The translations under genes were made by a program, and so were the position numbers. A stretch of DNA of 64,000 nt, taken from assembly GCA_009859145.1 (NCBI GenBank), contig VRVR01000025.1, forward strand, positions 7,211-71,210, read 5' to 3'. Of the stretch, positions 23,501-29,085 are shown in pieces. The stretch is from Andalucia godoyi (taxonomy: Eukaryota; Discoba; Jakobea; Jakobida; Andaluciidae). The notes beneath the pieces are model-generated. The model worked only from the letters and a program-made list of their open reading frames with translations, did no database searches and had not been told where the DNA came from. The stretch's first letter is position 1. Every line of letters begins with the position of its first letter.

Positions 23501-25012
23501 AACCGTCGTTATTCCATCGAACGCATATGAAATGACATTCTGGAACATGACCTCGAGATCTTTGATTCCGTTCTTGTAGACGCCGTAATCGTCGTGCCAT
23601 TTTGTAGCTTTGACGTCCAGAATATCATAGGGCAGCGAGCGAAGAGTTAGAATCTGTTTTTCAAATGCCTTTTGGATGTCGAATAGCGACTTTTGAATTT
23701 CGGGGCCTTTCGAACCACCGAAAACAGGCATTTGTCCGTCCTCGCCATCGGGAAAACACCGCACAGACTTGCGACAGAATTGGATCTGGCCTTCGCAAAC
23801 CTCCCACATATCCCGACAGCGCTGGACAAATGCATCGACCTCTGGGAAAATGGCGGATTCTTCAAAATTCCACCCTTTGGAAGAACTTCGCTCCATGACA
23901 ACAAGTGCCTTGCGATAGATGTGCTTCCACGACTCTCCGCAAAGAGAACACTCTTCTAAAATCTTCATGCAGGAGATGACCTTCCCGTCGAAAATGTCGT
24001 TCAAGGAAATTGCGGCACGGCAGCGGTTGATGATTTCGTTCGAAACTTTTCTCAACAGACCGCATAGTCGGTCTGGAGTCCCGTAGAATTGGGAGTACGA
24101 ACCGATAAGCCTGATTCTGTTCAGAATATTGGGAAGACATGATGCTATCTCGGAAGGCAAAGCTTTGGAGAGCTCTCTGCAAGGAGGCTCGATGGTGCCG
24201 AGAAATTTGAGATTGTCCTGTGCCTCCGCATATCGTCTTTGGATAAGAGAAGAAAGCTTGTTGAACGGCTCCAGATACGAGGATTTCGCCTTGAACAAGA
24301 CCTCGACGATCTGCTTGACTTCCGGACGCTCCAGCTGATTTTTAATTCCATTCAGATCCGCTGCACGAGATTTCCAAAAGTCAATTTCTGCGAGCGGTCC
24401 AGCAGATTCGGAGTTGTCCATGCTGTCCTTTTCATTCACGACCTCTTTGATTTGACGGGTCCAATGAATGAGGGCCGATTCCAGCCGCTGGATCAGATCC
24501 TTGTCCCGTGCAGCGCGTTCTGAGTCCTCCAAGTCTTCTTGAGGAACGTACAACACCGTAGAACCACGCAAATGATAGACAGTTTCTGTGAGGGACGCCA
24601 TGAACTTGTGCAGTTGTCCCGAAAAATCCTTCTTAAAGGACTCCGGCCAGGACTCGTTCTTCAAAAAGGACGGAGCATAGAGTCCTTGCATCATACGAAG
24701 CAAACCATCGAGTGCATCTCCTTTCAGAATACCAAACTGAATTTCTGCGTCAATCGTTTCATCATCGACAACCAGATCGCCAGGCTTGACAAAATAAACA
24801 AGAGAGCGAACCTTTCGAGACGGCAGATCAAGGGAAACGGCGTCCCCAAACCAAAACATTCGGTGAAGAGAAGGCGTCCCAAGAAACTGACCAACGACGT
24901 CACACAAGATTTCATCCGGAACATCAACGAAATCATGCCCTTCAAGAGCTGCAGCACGCCTGCGCACCCATTCACAACAAAACGGAGAGACAAAGTACTG
25001 CTCCGCTTCCAT
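11501..25012 (-). CDS. DNAH2: Axonemal inner-arm dynein heavy chain 2 (I1/f beta)
   Basis: 4503 residues in one uninterrupted frame. The N-terminal tail covers about the first 1300 residues and the linker about 1350-1750. AAA1 has GPAGTGKTET near residue 1855 with WSCFDEFNR. AAA2 has GQTGSGKSSS near 2137, AAA3 GNTGVGKTA near 2479 and AAA4 GVGGSGRQSL near 2826. The coiled-coil stalk with the microtubule-binding tip spans about 3010-3360. AAA5, AAA6 and the C-terminal domain follow, ending GTALMLSTA. C-terminal stretches such as YNFNDSDFSVSENILSLYLDEY-type sequence, EAFGQHPNAD and KKSTKGIYSCPLY follow DNAH2, one of the two heavy chains of the two-headed I1/f inner arm that controls flagellar waveform. 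A Lys/Asp-rich insert (GEKDKKDEKD) sits in the C-terminal part. Length is normal (human about 4430). Start is an ATG. Confidence 0.93.
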   Translation of the reverse strand: MEAEQYFVSPFCCEWVRRRAAALEGHDFVDVPDEILCDVVGQFLGTPSLHRMFWFGDAVSLDLPSRKVRSLVYFVKPGDLVVDDETIDAEIQFGILKGDALDGLLRMMQGLYAPSFLKNESWPESFKKDFSGQLHKFMASLTETVYHLRGSTVLYVPQEDLEDSERAARDKDLIQRLESALIHWTRQIKEVVNEKDSMDNSESAGPLAEIDFWKSRAADLNGIKNQLERPEVKQIVEVLFKAKSSYLEPFNKLSSLIQRRYAEAQDNLKFLGTIEPPCRELSKALPSEIASCLPNILNRIRLIGSYSQFYGTPDRLCGLLRKVSNEIINRCRAAISLNDIFDGKVISCMKILEECSLCGESWKHIYRKALVVMERSSSKGWNFEESAIFPEVDAFVQRCRDMWEVCEGQIQFCRKSVRCFPDGEDGQMPVFGGSKGPEIQKSLFDIQKAFEKQILTLRSLPYDILDVKATKWHDDYGVYKNGIKDLEVMFQNVISYAFDGITTVAGGVDLLEAFTLLARREFVKRAVEKRTADVFNLFLSNVNTIKREFDLWKKNPPLLPEHPSFSGAALWAKSFIDRISVDKRILDKSWFLTRPREADEADEAYDGLCNALREYINKLYVDWLKTINNEDVSQKLELNLMLRYDSESGMLKNNFDPGIMRMFQEVRYWDKLNGDGFHFEIPYAAMDLAVREDKLRVVREHVSIVVKEYNLILELLSPWERKLFARHVEYVDKRINTGVMKLSWQSKGVVEFFVRECRKVCREVYSIVQQFQESHKKIEDLCKSIAETMLVLIKRKTVYAEGEFEKHQAEHREHVKNQLVVMHKDVLGHLAKCYAFFKGHPEEIQRQWRAYLERIDKKVEDALRTTVKRSLQEISRAINGDSKSEVVPLFLVYVVLGNSAIELRPSVPQLTQTVNIISKELISIITIVPRMQQDMVEALETELSAAAAVDPNSVVKAAEALPAQNTKPKTVEIRSEPKAKYYEVISNDDEILKVMVAIMTGMSTISDSCTKYLFKWEKYKNVWADKDNFIRRFANLNRPLSSFENEINKYRDLKSDIENEETTSVIDFLRVESGPLKNSLVSHCVQWENKFTQLLNTISIKELNTLYEYFSSNSAKVKKMPKDLRQLGESISLVDALQKEEERIHSRFEPLSQQYAVLEKFDVQVSDDELDRLRGLENGFLSFQKTVADSKKMLQSKKEGFKSELLRDLDLFSKGLVSLREEFTTRAPFSSEFAVPDAYAIIEEFRAALSQRQQREAELKSGLKIFEIDNPPYREMAEVSKEVDLLHDIWHLVEEWNTSYDNWKLGAFSGLKIDEMETQAQGYVKRLVRLGRDIKGWTVWTSLKKRVDQFRATMPLIQDLKNPAMRDRHWTQLMDEIGKEFDPKAEAFTLEKVMELGLDQFGEAISSLSTSAAKELSIEQALQKIESTWGELAFDVSPYRKDYFLLKISEDLFTTLEDNQVALGSMKASRFVVAFEQHVNYWERTLSLISEGIDMLLQVQRQWMYLENIFGGSEDIRKQLPNETALFDAVNKNWRFVMDRIRRDPNAKNATHVEGLLDLLNEMNSHLERIQKQLDNYLETKRQAFPRFYFLSNDDLLEILGQARDPRAVQKHLKKCFEAIQSLELKDKDGRGFQALGMQSPDAEFVLFSHPLNIDPGVPVESWLTEVEKSMRVTLKKLLKTTLQSMKGSKKEKWIKDWPGQLLITAGQVFWTTECTKALQSAESGDKKSLRQVRTKWISLLNKYSAMVRGQLSKLDRMKLVALITIEVHARDVIDKMIKTNTSSVMDFEWLKQLRFYWETDEEGCVSRQTNATINYDYEYLGNSGRLVITPLTDRCYMTLTTAIQLKRGGNPQGPAGTGKTETVKDLGKAIAKYVIVFNCSDGLDYKSLGRMFSGLAQTGAWSCFDEFNRIEVEVLSVVAQQILSILNAIKQGKTSFSFEGVDIRLNPTCGIFVTMNPGYAGRSELPDNLKALLRPISMMVPDSALIAEIMLFSEGFNSAKVLSRKMTTLYQLMIQQLSKQDHYDFGLRAVKSVLVFAGSMKRSDPEGDEEALLYRSCRDSNIPKLVAEDVPLFNAILGDLFPGMDPPAVDYGKLQEAIEIEMREAQLQVNKHLVSKSIQLYETKCTRHGVMVVGQTGSGKSSSWTILSKALTRLKKDSVADYQAVKTFILNPKSVAMGELYGEYDLNTREWADGVLSCLMRNACADEKSDEKWLVLDGPVDTLWIESMNTVLDDNKMLTLISGERISLPKTVSLLFEVQDLAVASPATVSRCGMVFYDFKDLGWKPFVDSWLERREEKEKSYGNNASAETVDILRKLFDKYVARSLAFRRKECTELVGTTDISAVKSLCKLYDSLASPDQGLTPGEEGHGQLVHMTFLFCLIWTVGASVNEDGRRKVDMFIRETDPQFPSKETVYEYFLDHKNRAWKHFDEKVPHQWKPKPDTPFHRIMVPTVDTVRNSFVSTALVRAGQFVLLVGNTGVGKTAIVQSILQSLDETYSTLTINFSAQTSSKGLQDIIEARVEKKTKDVYAPPAGRKLVTFIDDLNMPQKDLFGSQPPLELLRHWMDYGFWYDRAKQQAKYIKMMQVIAAMGPPGGGRTSISQRLQSRFNIINVTFPNESQIKRIFGTLINTKLADFEEEIKPLGDVMTQATIDVYNIISEKMLPTPNKSHYLFNMRDLSKVFQGLLRARKDYHDSKEIVTKLWAHECLRVFHDRLNSSEDKSWFADLLNEKLSAMFATKLSSLFKGDLPPLFVNFMREMENAPYEEITSAKQLRKFLEDRLEDYNTEPGVRPMNLVMFTDAMEHVCRIHRVLASPRGNLLLVGVGGSGRQSLCRLASYLAGHAFFVVEVKKNYRKSDFREDLKKLFDMTGSKKKTTVFYFSDTQIVEEGFLEDVNNMLSSGEVPNLYAADEFQAVKEEIRADARKADVPDTNEDLYAFFIERVREHLHIVIGMSPVGDAFRNRIRMFPALVNCTTIDWFSEWPAEALAEVAQKFLDEVDLGSAEIKKAVSHVFVTAHTSVIEMSAKMFSSLKRVNYVTPTNYLELVKVYESLLSEKRKYIGDLANKLRNGLDKLEDTAKQVASMKVELEEKKKIVAKSQKECEDLLVVIVQEKRIVDEQEKEVRADEIKISKEKDEAMSMAAEAQAELDKAIPALEAAQKALESLSKSDVSEVRAYAKPPPDVQTTLSAVMVVLKKQPTWDEAKRVMGDANFLSMLMNYDASNLSDALLSKISKFTSREDFTPELVGKVSRAASGMCLWVHAIENFGRVSKVVGPKRARVQSAMDELARKEKQLSDSRARLAEIMAKVQSLKDQYDKSIKEKETLRKEAEELELKLDRAEKLVNGLSGERARWELSIKDYEADLHNLVGDVLLAAAFLSYGGPFTSEFRERLVRQTWVPMVRQLNIPCSPGFSFSKFLARPTDVRDWNIQGLPTDDFSTENGVLVTRGKRWPLMIDPQNQANKWIKNMERGRKLRVTDPKSGDFLRVLENAIPYGIPVLMQDVEEELDPSLEPLLSRAIVKQGNRMTIRLGDKDVEFNPDFRLYLTTKLANPRYAPEISTKAAIINFAVKEQGLEDQLLGIVVRKERPDLEEQKDELVVSMAAAKRKMVELEDEILRLLSEATGSLLDNEELIMTLQTSKTTSEELKQQLVVAEQTEQKIDTAREQYRPCAARASILFFVLNDLASVDPMYQFALDAYVELFHQSIDRSMKSEDVPARLRALNDFHTYAVYKSTCRGLFEKDKLLFSFQMCVRIMQHAKKINMDEYAFFLRGGQVLDKDIQPPNPCPNWLSETGWDNIYEVDRQLPWAFRGIAQSLEQLPQEWHEWFLSAEPEGTPLPGEWEGRLSDLQRMVLVRCLRPDRVVFMATSFVNTNLGHKFIEPPVADLHQISQETTSPSQPLIFVLSPGVDPTVQLQDLSKKIGIELYTLALGQGQDGPATRLIERGAAEGHWIFLANCHLMISWMTKLEKIIEDLPNRKPHARFRLWLSSSPHPKFPISILQSGIKMTTEPPRGLKNNLLRLYSLISEEDFERCKRPDRYKKLLFALCFFHSVLVERRKFGTLGLNIPYDFNDSDFSVSENILSLYLDEYKEIPWAQLRYLVAEASYGGRVTDDFDRRLLLVYINQYFCDDAVNVDRFRLSSLSTYAIPKDGPLQSFRDSVQQLPVVDKPEAFGQHPNADIASQIQEATNVLTTLLSLQPPTSGSKDVGEKDKKDEKDPAPVAKAASREDVVYDLASDLESRIPENLDYDMTVESKAEDPSALNIVLFQEILRYNSMLKKVRSSLSDLKKGIKGLVVMTAELDEIFTYLYDGRVPPAWLKTYPSLKPLAGWTRDLQMRIQQLKDWSEGSQPKVFWLTGFTFPTGFLTAVMQNAARKLAVSIDTLVWEFSIVQVAEKDITQAPKDGVYVSGVFLEGAGWDHEKMCLAEPKPMQLLVDMPVIHFKPVEARKKSTKGIYSCPLYMYPVRTGTRERPSYIISVDLKSGEQEADHWVKRGTALMLSTA

Positions 25013-25574
25013 CGTGATGGCTTGCTTGATAGGAATAATAACGGTAGAATGAAGAGAAAAGCAGGAGAAAATTAATTATAAAAGATGAAGAAAGAGAAGA
25101 AGTAGTAGTAGTAGTAGTGAAAATACAAAATGAAAAATAAGAATAAAAAATGAAAAGAAGAAACGCAGAGAAGGGAGGGGAGGGGGAAGGGTCGGACAAT
25201 CAAACTGCCAGTAAGGCAAAAACAAAAAAAACATTTCAAATTGGGCGCGCCCTCTTCGGGAGTTCCACCGCTACAGTCGGCAGACGGTTTATACCTCACC
25301 AGGGGGGCCTCCTTATGGGGCACGGAGCCCCAGAGTTGGAGATGATTTCTCGCCAAAAAAGAAAAAAGAAAACAGAAAAAACATCTGGATAAGTAACTTT
25401 GGACTGCAAGATTAGGAGATGAAAGTGAAGCCACGTGGCACGAAAGCCCACACTGAAAAGAACAATCATATACAGCAAAAGATTAAAATCTACTATTTTA
25501 AGAGTAAGTAAAGACCCGAAAGAAAGAAAGAAAGAAAGAAAGAAGAAAACAAAAGAAACCCGTGTCTGCTGCCT
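25013..25574. other. Dynein upstream region with simple repeats
   Basis: 562 bp between the dynein start and the 3' end of the next leftward gene, so it should hold the dynein promoter. It contains (GTA)n at about 25104-25119, purine-rich A/G tracts and (GAAA)n at about 25519-25545. No gene seen. Confidence 0.5.
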
Positions 25575-27866
25575 TCAGGGTTCGTGGTGCCCCGAGACTG
25601 AATCCATAGGCACAACCCGACTCCCTCTCGAATCACGGGGCCGAGGCTGAGTAATCCTCGGCGTTCCTTCCGGCTTGCTGTTGTCTTCGGCGGCTCGGAT
25701 TCGTGACGTCTTTCCTTCGCCTTCCTGGAGCATCCGTGCGATGGCCGAGGCGTGGGCCCGTACACTGAGAATTTTCGTTGACATACAGCCAAAGCCTTTG
25801 ACGAGAACTTCGCTTCTGGATTCGAACAAGTGCGTGAGAGGATGTTGAGAATCTTTCAATTGGTCGAAGGTGTCTTCTGTGATTTGCAGCGCTCCAGGCT
25901 GCCCGGTGCTTTCCATTCTCGAGCCGAGATTGACAATCGGGGACCAAATGTCCCATGCAAACTTTGTAGTTCCAATGACACCCGACACGATGGTGCCGCT
26001 TGCGGCTCCTATACGCAAATCAAACTCAGAACCGCAAAGTTCTAATTCGGGTGTCAAGAGCAGAACTTCGGTCGCAAAAAGCACTGCACTGCGAGCGTGA
26101 AATGCATGAGCACGAGGAGCACCACACACATACAGCCCTCCGTCTCCCAGCAATTTGACCTTTTCCATGTCATATTTGAGCGCAATCCTGTCGATTTTGT
26201 CGAAAATAATGTGCAAGGATTCGACAAGACGTGACGCTGCGCACGACGCAGTTTTGGATGTGAAACCGCAAATATCGATGAACACGACTGTCCCGTTGTG
26301 CTCTCCAGAGTACCGAATGCCTTCCTTAAGCTCGACGGCGACGGATTCTGGGACGACACTCATCAGCAGACGGTCAGCTAGCCGACGCTGCGCTTTGTTT
26401 TCCTTCATGAGCCGCTGGCACTTTGCATGTGTCCGTGCCGCGATCATCGACACTAGCACCTGCATCCCCAAGATTAGAATGCCAAACACCATGAGAGCTA
26501 TCAACAACTGCGATGCATCCAGAACAGGAAAAGAAGATGGGACAAACGAGCAGGACGAGTCTCCAAACACCATCACCGCATTCGAAGCGAAATGAAAGGC
26601 GGCAACGCCAGTGCCAACAATACAGGAACCCAGCAAGCAGCCAAAACCAGTAGGACACCACTGGAAAACCCAAACGATGACCATGCAAACCCCGGCTCCT
26701 AAAACCAGAGGCCACACAAATAAAGACATCTTGTGCATGGGACAGACTTCTCCTCGAAATGATAGCATTCCAATGTGATGCATCAGAACTGCTCCTAAAA
26801 TGAGCAAAATCACAGCGAGGAAATACTCCAGTGGACTCATTGTTGGAATCGCTTTCTTGAATGCATTGATGCAACTGCGGCGAAGCTTTTCCGCTCGGGT
26901 GACCGGACGGTTCAAAGTGGAGGATGACGGGTCAAAAGAAGACTCGGAAATTCCAGAACTAACGCACTTAGGATCAAATGATCGCATGGAAAACACATCG
27001 CTAGAATCGGGAGGGTCTAGTGTGGCACAACCAACTTGTGAGACAGACGGCGTTGAGGAGTTTTGTCGTTCTGTCCGAGATAGTGCCAACCTTGTAAACG
27101 AGCTTCCCTGAACGGGTTCTCGGATAACAGAGAGGTCTTCAGACTCCGACAAGCCATCCACAATGGAGGGAGAGCGGATTGGCACTCTGTAAACAACACT
27201 TTGATGAAACGATGGTGACGGGGCCTCCAGGACAACAAAGCTCGCTTTTGAATTGCCAACTAGACGATGAGGTGGGGAAGCTGAGTCGAGATTGGCATGG
27301 CTGGCGTGGGCGGTGTGATCAACAGACCTTTGTGTTTGTTGCATCTCTGGGTCATGATGCGACAGCTCTTCAATCTGCAAAATTTCGGATTTTCGAGTCA
27401 GCCGCAGTCCCCCGTCGTCGGAGAACATCGCCAACTTCGTCCTGGACTTGGCCACGCGTTTCTCCGTGTCCTGGAATCGCAGTCGAGCTCGAAGGGCCAA
27501 GAACAAACCAGAACCACCAAACAATATAACAGCAAAAAGCGACAGGAATGTCAGCATAACATCGTAAATCTGTTCTCGAGAAGGGGAGAATGTGATCGCC
27601 ATCATTCCTGTGAAGTGCAAGGCAAAGATGCAAATGCTCGACGCCGACACTGCTGCAATCATCAGAATGACGGTTCTTAATGGAGATTTTGGCAGCAGTC
27701 CAAGATGAATTACGACCCCGGCGAGCTGCAAAGATGCGAAAGATCCGATAAAAGAGATGATTACCGAAGCCATCACAATCGTGGGATCCAACGACGGCGT
27801 CAGTGTGTTGGAAGAGGCAGGATCGTGGTTGCCGATGAAGGAATGATCATTTTGCCTGGTGACCAT
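25575..27866 (-). CDS. MHYT-domain membrane adenylate cyclase
   Basis: 763 residues from the ATG at 27866. Seven hydrophobic helices fall in two groups: three at about residues 30-125 and four at about 345-480, separated by a roughly 210-residue Ser-rich loop. The helices carry MHYT-type motifs: LHFTGM, LMHHIGM and a decayed FHFASNAVM. MHYT domains are thought to bind metal at the membrane and sense small gases. A class III cyclase domain follows at about 520-690. Its first metal site is in VVFIDICGFT (about 526-535). VKLLGD (about 569) has the adenine-specifying Lys, and DIWS (near 638) the matching Asp. NLGSRMES has the transition-state Asn and Arg. These point to ATP, hence cAMP, rather than GTP. 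Exact residue alignment at the second metal site should be verified. Confidence 0.8.
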   Translation of the reverse strand: MVTRQNDHSFIGNHDPASSNTLTPSLDPTIVMASVIISFIGSFASLQLAGVVIHLGLLPKSPLRTVILMIAAVSASSICIFALHFTGMMAITFSPSREQIYDVMLTFLSLFAVILFGGSGLFLALRARLRFQDTEKRVAKSRTKLAMFSDDGGLRLTRKSEILQIEELSHHDPEMQQTQRSVDHTAHASHANLDSASPPHRLVGNSKASFVVLEAPSPSFHQSVVYRVPIRSPSIVDGLSESEDLSVIREPVQGSSFTRLALSRTERQNSSTPSVSQVGCATLDPPDSSDVFSMRSFDPKCVSSGISESSFDPSSSTLNRPVTRAEKLRRSCINAFKKAIPTMSPLEYFLAVILLILGAVLMHHIGMLSFRGEVCPMHKMSLFVWPLVLGAGVCMVIVWVFQWCPTGFGCLLGSCIVGTGVAAFHFASNAVMVFGDSSCSFVPSSFPVLDASQLLIALMVFGILILGMQVLVSMIAARTHAKCQRLMKENKAQRRLADRLLMSVVPESVAVELKEGIRYSGEHNGTVVFIDICGFTSKTASCAASRLVESLHIIFDKIDRIALKYDMEKVKLLGDGGLYVCGAPRAHAFHARSAVLFATEVLLLTPELELCGSEFDLRIGAASGTIVSGVIGTTKFAWDIWSPIVNLGSRMESTGQPGALQITEDTFDQLKDSQHPLTHLFESRSEVLVKGFGCMSTKILSVRAHASAIARMLQEGEGKTSRIRAAEDNSKPEGTPRITQPRPRDSRGSRVVPMDSVSGHHEP

Positions 27867-28143
27867 CTCCACAACCCTGCGTGAATCTTGAAAACCTGAG
27901 GACACGAGGGGAGAAAATCACGAAGAACGTCGCTCGGCGGAGTTTTCGGATTTCGATGAAACCCGCTTCATCTGAAAGCGGGGAACAAGTGCAGGCTGCG
28001 TAGCGACTGCCATCCTTCCGAGTCAACAGACCTGTGGTACTGCATCGGAGCACGTACGAGCAAAGAGACGCCCATGTTGATCGTGCATAGGCTGGCCCAA
28101 AAAAAGAAAGAAAAAGACGGCGGGAAACGAGCTGCTTCTCGGC

Positions 28144-28236
28144 ACCTTACGCAAGGTAGGGCGTCTCCGCGGTTGTCCGCGCGCGTGCAACAAGTCGAGC
28201 AGCGAGCCGCGACGGCTGACAGCTTTGTGTGTCAGC
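28144..28236. other. Cluster of three short hairpins, GC-rich
   Basis: Three successive perfect stems: ACCTT-ACGC-AAGGT (28144-28157), CGCGG-TTGT-CCGCG (28168-28181) and GCTGACA-8 nt-TGTCAGC (28215-28236). They lie in a GC-rich patch, about 28120-28240, inside an otherwise AT-rich 1.2-kb gap between the MHYT cyclase start and the next gene's 3' end. It could be a structured RNA, the 5' leader or promoter of the cyclase, or chance. No tRNA, 5S or snRNA match is seen. Confidence 0.35.
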
Positions 28237-28259
28237 GCTGAGCATCAAACAAACAGCAT

Positions 28260-28701
28260 GCTTGTTTTTTATAAACGAACCCTCAAGCCGCACCTTTCGT
28301 CAAAGACAAAGACAAAGTATCTCATGGCTCCAAAGAAGGATCTTCCCAGCAAACGCAAACCGGCCATGCCCGACGATGCCGAGAAACCAAGGAACCCGTT
28401 GATCCCCTCTCGTCCGAGACGAAGAGCAAGATATTTTAAATCACAGAGATGTGGTCGATTTGCGTTCGGCATGCGCTGTCAAGCCAGGGAACAAGAAGGA
28501 GGAAAGGCAATTGCATCGTCAGCCGCGATGCGCAACGCCGCCGACCACATTCTGTTTCCTCCAACGTTCATTTCTTTGAATGTTGAATCGATTGGGGGAA
28601 ATATGTCGGTTGCAATGACCCTTTGACCGCATGGAAGAGTCGGTGATCTCCCCATTAAAACAAAACACGTGTGTCTTGGATCTGGCTTCGGTGACAGCTT
28701 A
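28260..28701 (+). repeat. Dispersed repeat R1, copy 2 (diverged)
   Basis: Matches R1 copies 1 and 3 with many substitutions and several indels, with the best block at about 28530-28680 (for example GTTGAATCGATTGGGGGAAA). Unlike the other copies it keeps an open frame from an ATG at 28324 to a TGA at 28626 (100 codons, N-terminus MAPKKDLPSKRKP). In copies 1 and 3 the ATG is ATC and an extra base breaks the frame after 13 codons. I therefore do not call it a gene, but it may be the relic of one. Confidence 0.75.
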
Positions 28702-28730
28702 AAAGTTCGAAAAAAAAACCATCGAGCCGC

Positions 28731-28814
28731 TGCCGCTTATTGCGATATGATGAAGCAGTCCAAGGCGCAAGACAACAAAAAACACTGCCACGCGCCATGC
28801 ACATGCGTTTGCTA
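28731..28814 (+). repeat. Short repeat B, copy 1
   Basis: About 84 bp shared with 44192-44290: the CCGCTTATTGCG hairpin, then TGATGAAGCAGTC, ACAAAAAACACTGCCACGCGCCATGC and a GCATGCGTTTG end (the middle run given here in parts). Here it lies downstream of R1, whereas at 44 kb it lies upstream of R1. After it, 28815-29085 is AT-rich with a TATA-like TTTATAAA at about 28874, and no gene is seen. Confidence 0.8.
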
Positions 28815-29085
28815 TCTTGACAACTCCGTCACACGATGCCCGATTCGTTTCGCCCCATTTTGATCATGAAATTCCTTTATAAACACGCCGCCGCGCTGCA
28901 TTCTCGCACAGCGACGCTCATTTCTTATTTTTATTCTTATTATCCGTGGATTTAGTGTACAATGTAGGCGTCATAAATATCATTTGTACAAAAATAAAAA
29001 ATAAAATGTTTAATTTTAAAAAATGACATTAGCAGCAAAAGAGACCATGACAACCATGATGATAAATGGTAATAATACAGTTTGT

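Noticed and set aside
28669-28863. Short frame through B block with AAYC.MMKQSKA-type peptide, similar to one near 44.2 kb
   Set aside because: Similarity equals the DNA identity of B, with no evidence of coding constraint.
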